A stretch of 64,000 nt of DNA from Toxonevra muliebris (Eukaryota; Arthropoda; Insecta; Diptera; Pallopteridae), in the NCBI GenBank assembly GCA_963691655.1, contig OY829329.1, forward strand, positions 18,862,708 to 18,926,707. Reading direction: 5' to 3'. Under the pieces are notes generated by a model, which did not search any database, was not told where the DNA came from, and was given only the letters and a program-made list of their open reading frames with translations. Shown here piece after piece: positions 1-12,400 of the stretch (positions are counted from its first letter, which is position 1; every line of letters starts with the position of its first letter). A program made the translations under genes and the position numbers.

Positions 1-560
1 ATCTGCTAAGATTTGTTAATAAATCAGGTAGATTTAAAGAATAACAAAAGGGAACACAGAAATATACAAATAAGTCAATTCAAAATCAAAATTATTTTGG
101 AAATATTTGCGGATTTATTGGTGCATAACTGTAGCCGTTTCATTGATCCTGGCCATTTTAAATGTTTAATGTTGTGTGATTGTGTGTTGTCGCCTGATTG
201 TTATGAATTGAAGCGTTGTCATGCTAGAAAATCCATTCGTTGGCCATGTATTTCGGCAAAAATGGAAGCATAGTCGTCCTCAACATTGTTATGACTTCTA
301 CAGAATTCATTCGATTAGTTGGAAAAGCTATTTCCTGGATTCCATTGAAACAAAAAGCTTCCTAAATTATGAAGGTAACAAAATTCCTTTTGGAAGAATA
401 TCGATGTTTTTTTTTTTTTGATGTGTCTCCAATATGAGTTAAACTCTTCAGGACCGGACAAATAAAACTTTCTAGTCGGAAAAAATTACCGAAAATCGAA
501 AAACTGTTTCCTATTTCCTATAGTAATTTTCAATAGGAAATTTGGCAAAAATAACAAATT
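1..560. other. Intergenic AT-rich sequence, no gene seen
   Basis: Only short open frames without recognisable domains. A poly-T run lies near 408-419. I see no RNA gene or promoter I can defend. The right edge runs into the decayed transposase that follows. Confidence 0.5.
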
Positions 561-579
561 TTTTTCAGATCCATTCCCA

Positions 580-2165
580 TTTCTCTCGTGAAAATTGGAG
601 GCAGATTTTGTTGGCATAAACCAGCGACTTAATGTAGCTTCAGAGAAAAAAGTCTAAAGGTGTTAAATCGCACGATCTTGGCGACCATTCCGCATCCGCT
701 TTTCTGAAAATAATAACGCGTTCTGGGAACTTTTCTTGCAACAACTCTAACGTAACAACTGATGTGTGACACCACATATTGTCCAGATCCATGTCAATCC
801 AATTGAGCCGACAAAAAGTTAGATATCATGGTGCAATATCGTTCTTCATTGACAGTCACCGTCTGGCCATTCTCGTTTCGGAAAATGTATGGCCCAATGA
901 CGCCGCTTAACCAAAATCGACACCAAACAGTAAGTTTCTCCCGATACCATGGAGCTTTTTGATAATGCTGTTGATATTTATTATTAGTTCGAGGATTAAC
1001 CGAATCAGACCCAGACGGATCCCTTTTCGTCCCCTACCGCCTGATGCTCCGGGTATTGTCATCCTGCGTCAACGCAAGCATATCCTTATAGGCCAATCTC
1101 AGATTCTTCAACGTATCGACGACCCACGATTGCTAACCTTCTGCTGGCCAACGCTGAGCATTGGCACAGCAAGTGCACGTATATTTCCAACTCCTCCCGA
1201 CACAACCTACAGGTGTCATCCTCAACAAATGACAAAAGTCAAAGTCTTTCGGTTTAGTTTGACGACTTTGGCTGACTCACTGCACGACTACTTCACGGCA
1301 GTCTTTGCCTGCCTGCAGTTAGTGGCCTCCTCCCATCTTTTACGAGTTTATCCACTGTTTTAACAGGCGCTTCACCTATCCATCATCTATGTCAGAATAT
1401 CCTCTCATCCACATCAGTGTAAGCTCGTTTACACGAGTTTACTCATTGAGTTTTTGAACACACTCCATGGCCAACTTGGAAGTTACATCTGTCCGCTGCA
1501 TGCACTTAATGGCTGATTGATTGTCAAGGGCAATGACCTTTCTCTTGCCATTGACTTAATTCTCAAGAAGATGGTCCTGTGCATGCACTAAACTCAGCAT
1601 TTCTACCTGGTAGCATCTCTGCCTTGTTCACGAAGCCGTTCAACCAAAAATGTGCCTCATCACTGAAGATGATTTTTTCATTAAAATTTGGATCCATTTC
1701 CAACTGCTCCAGAGCCTAATCAGCGAACGTACGATGAGTTTGGTGGTCTTGGGGCTTCAATTCCTGTGTAAATTGAATCTTATACGGATGCATGCCTAAG
1801 ACTTTTCGCAAAATTTACCAAATTGAGGTCACAGAAAGGCAAACTACTTGCTCACGACAAGGAATCGAGAGGTTTGAGTCTTCACACATATTTTTGACAA
1901 CAGCAGCATTATTCTCGCTTGACTGCGTGTTTCGGCATCGTTCAGGGACCGCTCAATCGCCAACCAAGCTGCTCTGCTCGAATGTTGCGTTAATTCGTTC
2001 AATTTCAACTGATCGCTCGGTTGGAGGATCATTTCGGCCGTAAATATTTCGTAACACGCTAAAAAATTTAGCGTATTTTCATAATAAATTTTAACAATAT
2101 CGACGTGTTGAATGGTAAAATGGTGACTACGACAAAACACAAACGTCAAAGGATGACAGTGCTGC
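580..2165 (-). pseudogene. Decayed DD41D/rosa-like Tc1-mariner transposase, split by a LINE fragment
   Basis: Read on the minus strand, 580-955 and 1615-2165 together give a degraded IS630-Tc1-mariner transposase. Recognisable blocks are an N-terminal helix-turn-helix region (about 2000-2110), a stretch ending in a degraded version of the first catalytic region near 1640-1660, a block resembling 'TVWC...GVIGPYIFRNENG' (about 830-935), and 'SPRSCDLTPLDFFL' (about 640-690). This last block is very like the one in the better preserved copy at 31,677-32,936. Stops and frameshifts occur throughout. A short block present in the other copy is missing where the 0.65 kb LINE fragment now sits. I found no terminal inverted repeats. 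No active product is expected. Confidence 0.7.
960..1615 (-). mobile_element. 3'-terminal fragment of a jockey-like non-LTR retrotransposon inside the transposase remnant
   Basis: On the minus strand this segment encodes RNase H-like protein (around 1490-1560, a 'VIALDNQSAIKCMQR' stretch typical of the LINE RNase H) and then the tail block that follows the zinc knuckle in jockey-type elements (about 1000-1190). It has stops and is only the 3' portion of an element. It interrupts the DD41D remnant, so it probably arrived after that transposon. Confidence 0.6.
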
Positions 2166-2189
2166 CACCTGAGACAACAGAGCAATAAG

Positions 2190-3490
2190 CTGCCAAAGTT
2201 CGGACATAGCTATTGAAAAATCCTTTATAAGTCGCTGAACTAGGATGAATTCTCTAGCATTTTAAAAGGTGGGAGATTTGCAATTGACGAGATAAGATTT
2301 ACGTTGTTTGCTTCCTCATTCAATATTATGCAAATTGGAAATTATATAGTACTCATATTTGCTCAAATTAAAAATATTTTTAAAACAGATGCCTACCAAT
2401 TAAATTATTTTCTAAAGTTTACCAAGCTTAATACACTCTATAATAAATTGAAACATTCAATGTCTAAAACGCATACAAATGTAAATTCCTCAACACAAAG
2501 GAGCACAGAAATATATTTAGCCATTCTTCTACCTATGTACGATTGCATTTACATAAAAGATTTTATGTAAATATACAGAAATTGATTTGGAAGTTAATTA
2601 TTGGACATATTGTCGTGCGATTTCCTAAGGGTATCCAATTCATCAATGCATCAATTGAGTTTCATTTATTGAACACAAACCAAAAAAAAAAAAAAAAAAC
2701 CAAACACAATACAAGCGACAAAGTGCATTCAAGAGAGATTGTGTTTGTTGCAATAAGAAGTTATTGTACGTGTGTGTGTGTGTGTGTGTGTGTGTACGAA
2801 TAGTTGCAGTTGCATGCGGCATTTTGCTGGCAAACCTCATGATAGACCTCAAACTACTTATTTGCTGCATACAGAAATCAGGAGTCATTGTTGTATTGCT
2901 ACTGTTGCTGCTGCTGCTGCTGTAAAGTTGCTGCATTGTCCTGCTTTTACATTTATCAATTTATCATATTCACGATTATTTACACAAGCAGATACAAGAT
3001 ATTGAACTACATACATACGCACTATGTATACATATTCGATACTCATACATACAAACATACGAATTGTATTACAGTTGTCATCGTTTCGTTTCGTTTCGAT
3101 TGAGTATCTATCACATTGTTTACGTATTCAGAGTCAATCAAGATGACTTCCTTGAGGGAATTAGTTTGAAGTGATATATTATATAGGCGTGATAAGGACA
3201 CCTCAATGATTAATGATTTGTAAATACAATGATAATTTGTAAATTTTGTCAACTTTTGTTTGTTAAATGATTCAATTTGATGTCAAATTCATTGTTGTGT
3301 GCTTTTGAATCAATATTTAAATTCAATGAAAATCTAAATTCAAAATTTTTAAGCAAATAAAAATGATTTTTGTAGGTAATTTATTCAATGGATTATTCAA
3401 AGTACATAAATAGTTATTTCGATTTATGTATATGCTTGTGTACATAAAAACAGTTTTGATTTATTTTATTAATTAAAATACATAGGTTTT
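2190..3490. other. Region upstream of B3GLCT with simple repeats
   Basis: No gene recognised. It contains a poly-A run (about 2682-2699), a (TG)n microsatellite (about 2770-2795), a CTG/TGC-rich run (about 2903-2922) and TTTCG repeats (about 3083-3100). The promoter and 5' UTR of the B3GLCT gene should lie at its right end, but I cannot point to a defined core promoter. Confidence 0.5.
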
Positions 3491-3494
3491 CGTA

Positions 3495-6400
3495 ATGCTA
3501 CAAATCATCAATGTAATAATTACTATTTTCACATTAAAATTAACCTTGGCTTCTGGTAAGTATTTAAAACTATGCAATTTCCTTTAGAAACATATCAATA
3601 TTAACACTTTCTTGTTCTATATCGAACACTGTCAGACAATTAACTAATCAATACACAATTGAACCATAAAGGGCTAAATGAGGTGGTGATGAAACGAAAA
3701 GACCTGATCTCTGTATCTATGAGCAAAATTAACTGCAAATTAAGAATTCTGATACATTCATTTTGGGTTTAATCCTTTCAAGATCGACTTGAAACCGCTG
3801 GAACTATTATTCCTTGTACTTTTTTTTACATCATTTCTAATATACAATTTTTTCGAGCTCCACATGTGGAAAAATTTTTAAAATACCCAACGCAGTTTCG
3901 TCCCATAGAAAAAATTCTTATAATGTCAAAACTAAAGAAATTTGCTGTCATTCTCAAAATAATACTCCAATTAAGAAAACTCCAAAAAATGTTGGCGAAA
4001 AAAATAATTAGTGTGGGTGCAAGTGCAGCTCAGTTACAGCTCTCGGCAGTATTCAGAAGATAGATGGCTGGCTCATGGACAGACTCGAGTCAGGAGTCTC
4101 TTGAGATTCACACAATGGACGTCGCGCAGCACGCATGCCGCAAAGGTAGATTAGTGGATAGCGCTCTTCATGAAGTTGTTAGCATCATTGAGAAGTTATT
4201 GGATTTTAAAGAGTACACTTTAGTAGGTTTCCTTGATATTGAAAGAGCCTTCTTAAATGTCAAAATTGGATCTGTAAGGCGTTGACAGATCATGGAGTTA
4301 ATGATTTCATAGTGGCATGGATCAGAACAATGCTAAGAGGTAGAGTCATTAACGCTATAATGGGTACGGGTACCGTAAGCAAAAGGACTACAACGTACAA
4401 CGCTCCTAGTAGTTAATGAGATTCTACCAACCTTCAAGGAAAAGAAAACGAGGGTTGTAGCCTACGCTGACGACGTAGCAATATTAATCCCTGGCAAATT
4501 CTTGTCGTCGATTAGTGAGCTTATGGAATCAGCACTTGGTGAAATTTCCGATTAGACCAGACGAAACGGCTTAGCAGTTAATCTTGCTAAGACTAAGCTT
4601 GCCTTGTTTACGAGGAAAACAAAAATACCTAAGTTTTCCTTATCAAAGCGGAATGGAGTGACACTGAATCTCTCTTCGAAAGCAAAGTATCTCGTTACCA
4701 TTCTGAATTCAAATCTAAATTGGAGAAGGAATATCGAAGAGAGAACGAAGAAGGGACAGGCTGCATACTATACCTTTTGAAAAAGATGGGTATTGTCACC
4801 GTACGTTATTCATGAAGTTTACAGAACCCATCATCCCCTATGGGTCCCTCGTCTGGTGGAAGGTGTTGGGTAAGAAGACCAACCAAGCTCGCATGGGAAA
4901 AGTACAGAATCCTGGGGATCTCAGGAGCTGTAAGAAGTGCACCTCATGAAGGTCTGAATATGATATTTTATCTCTTACCGCTACGGGTGTTTGTTTAAGG
5001 CTGTGCCGCAAAAGGAGCTCTCAGACTGAGAGAATCTAACGTATAGATATCGGCAAACTATGGACACTCTACAATTTTGAGAGAGATTAAGCGGAGGGGT
5101 CAAAATGGGATCAAAGCTGACTTAGATGTGGCCACGGATTATATGACTTCAAATTTAGATTTTATTACTAGAATTTCAACTCTACATCCAACCAGAGAAG
5201 AATGGGTGTCGGGTTCGGTAACAGGTAATGCTGGTATTACCATCTTGACCGATGGCTCAAAGACGGATAATGGAACTGGAGCTGGTCTCTACTTCAAAGA
5301 CCTGCAAATAAGGCTGTCGTATTGTCTTTCTAAAAGCTGGAGTGTTTTTTAGGCAGAGATTTTTGCTACTGAGAATGCAGCTTGACTTCTACAAGACAGT
5401 ACAATTCGGACTTCGAATGCCACTATATATACTGACTGTCAGGCTGCAATGAAGGCAATAGAATCCAAAATATTTAAATCAGAGATTGTAAAGAAAAGTC
5501 GTGCTTCACTGATGGCCATTGAACACCACAGGATCACTCTCTGCGGGGTTCCTGGACATAACGTAATTGAGGGAAATGAGAGGAACGAAAGAGCAAATGA
5601 AATGGCCAGAAGGGGCTCTGATATGGACATAAACGTGGCGGATACCTCTCACAATCTTCGATGTGTGAACTATTTATGACGCTTGGTTCAACCTAGATGA
5701 CTGTGTAGTTTCATGGGCCTTATGGCCAAGGTTAGATAAGAAGAAGACAAATGTCCTCTTAGGGCACAACAAATCTGCAGTACGTCTGCTCACAGTCGTC
5801 ATAACTGGACATTGTGCTATTGCACCAGTGCTTCAACGGTGTATATTCCGACGAGCGGACTATGCAAAAGCTGTCTTGATGAAGCAGAAAGGCTGGAGGG
5901 ATGAGGGGGGAGGGGTGAGGGGGTTTCCACCAAACCTGGACACCCTGCGTAACAGTCTAGCACTTATACACTATGACATGTCGACTACTGAAGTATATTT
6001 TAAAGTTAAATTTCATCCCCATTTTCACTTGGCAAGTTTTCTCGACGGCAATTCGACATCGTAGGCGAGAGAAAAAACTAAAAGAGATGGGTGTCTACTG
6101 GTAAGTTTTCTTTTGTGTCGTAAGTTCTTTAGTAATGTTAAAGCAGAATTGCTCAAGAAAGCTTGCCTAGCGGAAATGCAAATGACTACACCAAAAAAGT
6201 ATTCCCATGGATCGAACAAGAAACCTCGCCTAGTGGAAATGAGGACTAACACCAAATATGCATGTAGTTGACCTCCTTTTGAATAGTTCTACAGAGTGTT
6301 CTTCATACTTCTTATCCTAGGAAGGTTATATTGGGAGTATGAATGTATAAACTCGTAATTGTGACTAACTTCATATCTATCATACGCGCCATTTTTTTGA

Positions 6401-9400
6401 CATTGACAGCTATTCTATCTCGAAGAGCGCCAAAAATACTATAAGAATTGATCTGTCAAATAATTTTCATAATTTTACAAAAGTGTTTTACTATAGCTGA
6501 AAATGTCGAATTTCGTGCCAACAAAACAACATTTGCGGGAAGTTTTAATTTGCTCCTTCCATTTAAAGAAACACGCAACTGAAGCACATCGTTTACGTTT
6601 ACTCACTGAAGCTTATCCTGACTGTGCTATAGACGTTAGAATGTGTCAGGTGTGGTATGCCCGTTTCAAAAGTGGTGATTTTGATGTTGAAGACAGGGAA
6701 CGTTCAGGCGGCCCGAAAAAGTTCGAAGATAAAAAATTGAAGGCATTACTCGAAGAAGATTCATGTCAAACGCAACAAGAACTTACAGAATCTTTAGGAG
6801 TTGATCAATCAACCATTTCTAAACGATTAAAAGCATTGGGAATGATTCAAAAGCAAGGAAATTGGGTGCCGTACGAATTGAAGCCGAGAGACGTCGACCG
6901 ACGATTTTTCACATGTGAACTGCTGATTGAACGACAGAAAAGAAAGGGTTTTCTGCATCGTATTGTGACTGGCGATGAAAAGTGGATACGTTACAATAAC
7001 CCAAAGCTTAAAAAATCATGGGGACCGCCCGGACATGCATCAACATCAACGGCAAAGCCGAACATCCATGGATCCAAGCTCATGCCGTGTATTTGGTGGG
7101 ATATGAAAGGTGTCGTGTATTATGAGCTGTTGAAACCGAATGTAACGATCATTGGCGACCGCTACCGACTACAATTGATGCGTTTGAGCCGAGCATTAAA
7201 GGATAAGAAGACAGAATATGAGAATAGACACGGCGAAGTTATTCTTCAGCACGACAATGCTCGGCCGCATGTTGCAAGGCAAGTAAAAACATACTTGGAA
7301 ACGCTGAAATGGGAAGTGCTACCCCACCCGCCGTATTCTCCAGACATTGCTCCTTCTGATTACCACTTGTTTCGATCGATGACAAATGGCCTGGCTGAAC
7401 AGCACTTCCGTTCTTTCGAAGAACTCAAAAAATGGGTCGATTCGTGGATAGCCTCAAAAGATGAGGAGTTCTTTCGACGCGGAATCCGTATGCTACCAGA
7501 AAGATGGGAAAAGGTTGTGGCTAACGATTGACAATACTTTAAAGAATAAATTTATAATCACTTTTTCACAATAAAAGTCCAAATTACGAAAAAAATACGA
7601 GTTTATACATTCATACTCCTAATACCCTATTCAAACATTGGCTCCCACTAAAGTTTACAGTACCATATAATTGAAGTTCTGTATATGTATATTTTTTAAA
7701 ATTCTAATTTTGAGAAATTAGAAATTGTGAAGAACATTTAATTCACATACATAAAAGATAAATTTTTAATTCATAAGTTTCGTATACATAACTACAACAC
7801 AACATGTCAGCTTATTGTACAAACAAAAAAACAAACATTGCAAATACGTGTGCAGTTTGCAATCTTGCATTTTTAGCAATCAACAAACAACTGCAACACC
7901 ATTTGGGTTATCTTCGTTATAAATGATGCAATGACAAAATTTAAACAGTTTTTGGTTAAACAAGTCACGTGTGTGCAGTAGTGTCACACACATTTAATGC
8001 TATCTATAGAAAAAGACCACAAAAAATATATAATAAAATAAAATCAATAGCAAATTCAATTTATTAAGATACGCACTCTACACACACACACACACACATA
8101 CACCCATATGCACAAATAAACTAGCAAACACACATATATGTACGTTTATTTGTATTTGTTTTGCAGCGCCAACGGAAGTTCTCTTCCTAATATCAACCCA
8201 AGATACCACATACCATCATCAATTAGTAACAAAACTACGCAATGACATTATTAACCAATCTCATACAATATCCTCACAAGATTATGTTATCAAAGTTCGA
8301 ATATTGCATGAAATATTCAATCACCCTGGAGACTGGACTATTTTAACCGCCTTACCGCACCTACTACTACGAACAGCAGGCGAAACTTCACCGAACATTA
8401 TAAATGACAAGACAAAATGGATTATCTTGTGTGAAGAGAGCACACATGTTGAGCTGCGACCACTATTACAAAAATTATCTCAGGAAAATCACACGAAGGT
8501 AAGTTTTTTTTGGGGGGAGCGTGGGATGTGAGTGTGTGGTGAATGTGGTGGGAGAGCATACTACTCATTACTATTGAGGTTATGAATGCAAAAGAAGACA
8601 AAAAAAAAACAAAAAAAACAAAAGGTTGGCAATTCTGAAATATGTATTTTCGATTTGTAGAGAGAAAATGTCAACGAGAGAAAATTAATTAAAATAAATT
8701 ATAATAAATTGGCTATCGAGACGACCTCAATAGCCTAGTAGATAGTGCACTAGACTTTTATCCGGGAGGTTCGGGATCGATTCCCGTCTTCGTCTGGTGG
8801 TTAATTTTCATTACTTTCTTATATTCACTATCAATATGAAGTGTATGAGAATTATAAGATAGTGTACAAGTACACACATTGGTTGGTAATGGCAAAACCA
8901 CCAAGCCGATAAAAAATTGCCACACCGCCGTTCGAAATCGGCGTTAAACTGTAGGTCCAACTATGTGGTATCACAATGGGCCGTTCAGGCCTAAGTGTGT
9001 CTCTCGACAGCCACTCCAACCTAACCTAACCTATGTGGTATCACAATGGGTCGTTCAGGCCTAAGTGTGTCTCTCGACAACCACTCCTACCTAACCTAAC
9101 CATAATAAATAAATAGTGTTTATAAATATGAAATAAATAGGGGTGAGCAATGTAACGTTGGCATTATTTTTGTTCAATTATTCTATGCATATATACACCT
9201 GGGTCTGCATTTTCAATTCAGTATAAAGCATTAAAAATTCTGTGAGCTAGTGCTACGCTAAGTCTACGTACTACTATAATTATGATACCACAGCCCATAG
9301 AGGGCCTAGTCTGTGCTTTTTGCAACAATTCGTGTTACGTTACTTATATTTGTACACGAATGGAAGGAACCTAAAGTGTTATGCCGAATCCGAACGGCGA

Positions 9401-12400
9401 AGAGAAAAGCTTTTAGGCAATTTTTACTCCTGGATATTTGCCATTGCCAGCCAAAAGGGATTGCCGTGTAGACAAATATTTATTTTAAATTTTTGATTTT
9501 TAACTGTGTCGAGCATTGAACTCGGGGACCCTGCAGGGCAATTCAGTACACTAACTAGTAGGATACGACAAGCTACTACCACCATTTGGATCTATGTTTT
9601 GGAAGGCATAATCTTTCTTGTTGGCCACATTTGTGATGCGGGCATCACCAGAGTTAAGGTGTATAACTTGAAAATTAGTGATTTACAATTGATGGCGTAA
9701 CTTGTACTGTATCACATCTGGCAATACTGTGACTTTGTTCGTGTTTTAACTACTCATTATGTATTAATTTGTCAAAGTGTAAACACCTTAATATTTTTTC
9801 ACTACAAAAATGTCGTGCCAAATAAACAGCATTTGCGGGAAGTTTTGCTTTTTTTCTTTAATTCGAAAAAAAATGCTGCCGAAAGTCAACGATTGCTATC
9901 GGAAGTTTACGGTGAATATACTCCATTGATTAAAACATGTAAATTCTAGTTTCGACGATTTAGACACGGAACACAAGGAATGCCCTGACTAAATGAACAA
10001 ATTCGAAGATGAAGACACGTGCCAAAAGCAAGATGAACTTTCAATGACATTGGGAGTTACTCAAGCAGCAATTTCCAAGAATCTGAAATCATTCTGGTTC
10101 ATTCAAAAGGAAGGAAGCTGGGTGCCATACGACTTAAAGCCGAGAGACGTCGAAAAGCGATTTTGCATGTCTGAGATGTTGCTTCAGCGCTATATAAATA
10201 GGTCGTTTTTGCATGGAATTATTACTGTCGACGAAAAATGGATATATTACGACAACCCGAAGCGCAAGAACTCGTATGTGAAGACCGGCCAACCAGGAAC
10301 ATCAACGCTGAAGCAGAATATTCATGGCTCCAAGGAAATTATCTGCATTTGGTGGGATCAAAAGGGTGTCATCTATTACGAGCTGCTAAAACCTGAAAAC
10401 AATTGATTCGTTTGAAGAGAGCACTGACTAAAAACCGACTAGAATATGCGACCAGGCAAGAGATTGTAATTTTCCGGTTAAAACTATTTGGAAAATAGTG
10501 GATCAGAAGTTGTGCCTCACCCGCCGTATTCACCAGGCCTTGCCCAGCCTGGCTATCACTTACTTCGATCGATGCAGAGTGCCTTTATTGGAATACACTT
10601 TACTTCGGTTGAAAGTACCAACAATTGGATTGATTCATTCATAGCCTCAAAAGATACGGTTTTTGAATAATTTTTTCATTCAAGTTGTTATCGAAATAAA
10701 GCAATATTTTTGTAAAAAAATTCCCTATTTTCAAGTTATATAATCATATAACAAAGTGAAATACGTGATCTGAACATTGATTGCTATTGAATTTCTGTGC
10801 AGCGGTTTCTAAGTTGTTGATTTGAGGTTTTCGGCATACAATTTGTATAGATGTCTCGTTTACCTATCCAATACCAAAACAGAGGCATTTTAAAATACTC
10901 TGATACTAGAAAAAGCAGTTAGGGTCATCTACAGATAGTCAAAGACTATCTGGCACAGAGCTAAGGAGTGAGATCGAAAAAATCTTAACACACGTTTTAC
11001 CTAATAATTTTTTTTGGATGTAAAATTTAAAAATTTCTTTGATCTAGTTATCTTTGAAAAATATGTCAGTCGTTATTTTTAATGACAAACATGCTGATTT
11101 ATTATGAGTTTGATCAAAATGAGTGAAGAAAAAGAAGTACGTCTTAAAATTATTAAAAATTTTCAAAAAAATCCATATTGGTCCTACAAAAAATTGGGCA
11201 AAGTATTGAAGGTCTGCCGTCAAACTGTTTCCAATGTTATTAAACAGTTTCAGGAGAATTTGACCATCGATAGAAAACCTGGTTCGGGAAGAAAACAAGG
11301 ACCACATGATATTGGGAAAGCCAAGAAAATAGAAAGCATATTGAAAAGATCTCCAAACACATCTGGTAGAAAAGCTGCCCGGTTAGCCCAGTGCTCTGAC
11401 TATTTGGTGCGAAAAGTTAAAGCCAATGTAGGTTTGAAAACATACAAAGTCCAAAAAGTTCCAAAAGTAGGGCTCGGAAATTAAAACCAATCGAATTTCA
11501 TACAAAAATATTCATGTTGTGTACTGGCAGATTTTACACAGCTTCCGGGTCAAAATTTTTATGTTGCTGATGCTCGAGTAAATGTCGAAGAACAATTTAG
11601 AATCCAAAAGCAGACAAAATTTCCTAAAAAATTCCTGGTATGGCAAGCTATATGCAGTTGCGGCAAAAGATTTGTTTGTTTTCATTTGTTACAGTGGGCT
11701 CTATAAATACCGAAATAGACATCAAAGAATGTTTGAAAAAAGACTTCTTCCTTTCATAAGAGAGCACAATGTGCCCACATATTTTTGGCCCGATTCGGTA
11801 TCATGTCACTACGGCAAGAAAGCTCTGGAGTGGTACCAAAGTAATAACATAGTTTTTGTACCAAGAGAGGCCAATTCTCCAAATTGTCCGGAGCTAAGAC
11901 CTGTGGAGAGATATTGAGCTCTTGTGAAAAGAAACTTAAAGAGCACAAAAAAGGTGTCCCAAAATATCAAAGATTTTAAAAGGAGATGGGCAAACTGTTC
12001 CAAAAAGATGTCTGAAACAACTATCGAATCTCTAGTGGAAGGCTTACCAAAAAAGGTCCACGAGTTCATAAATAGTGGTTAGACCTATAAAAGTTATATT
12101 TTTCAGTGATTTGTAAAATATTATCAATTAAATAAAAAAAAATCAAAACTCTAAGGTCAACCGTTTAAAAATTATTGAATTTTATATTGTATATGTTAAG
12201 ATTTTTTCGATCTCACTCCTTATATATATTAGTCAGGCGCAGACAGAGACAATGAGTTCATTAATTTTCCAAATTGATATATTAAAACAGTAACAGGCAG
12301 TCAAAAGGAACTTTGAGACAGCCTGAGCCAGTCAAAGGCAATCAGAGGTATTAAAAGGCAGTTGGAACCACCCAAAGCCAGTTTGATGTTGATCGATGTT

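Noticed and set aside
8731..8800. Functional tRNA gene
   Set aside because: A- and B-box-like sequences are present, but no full cloverleaf is visible and the same unit recurs with a SINE-like body.
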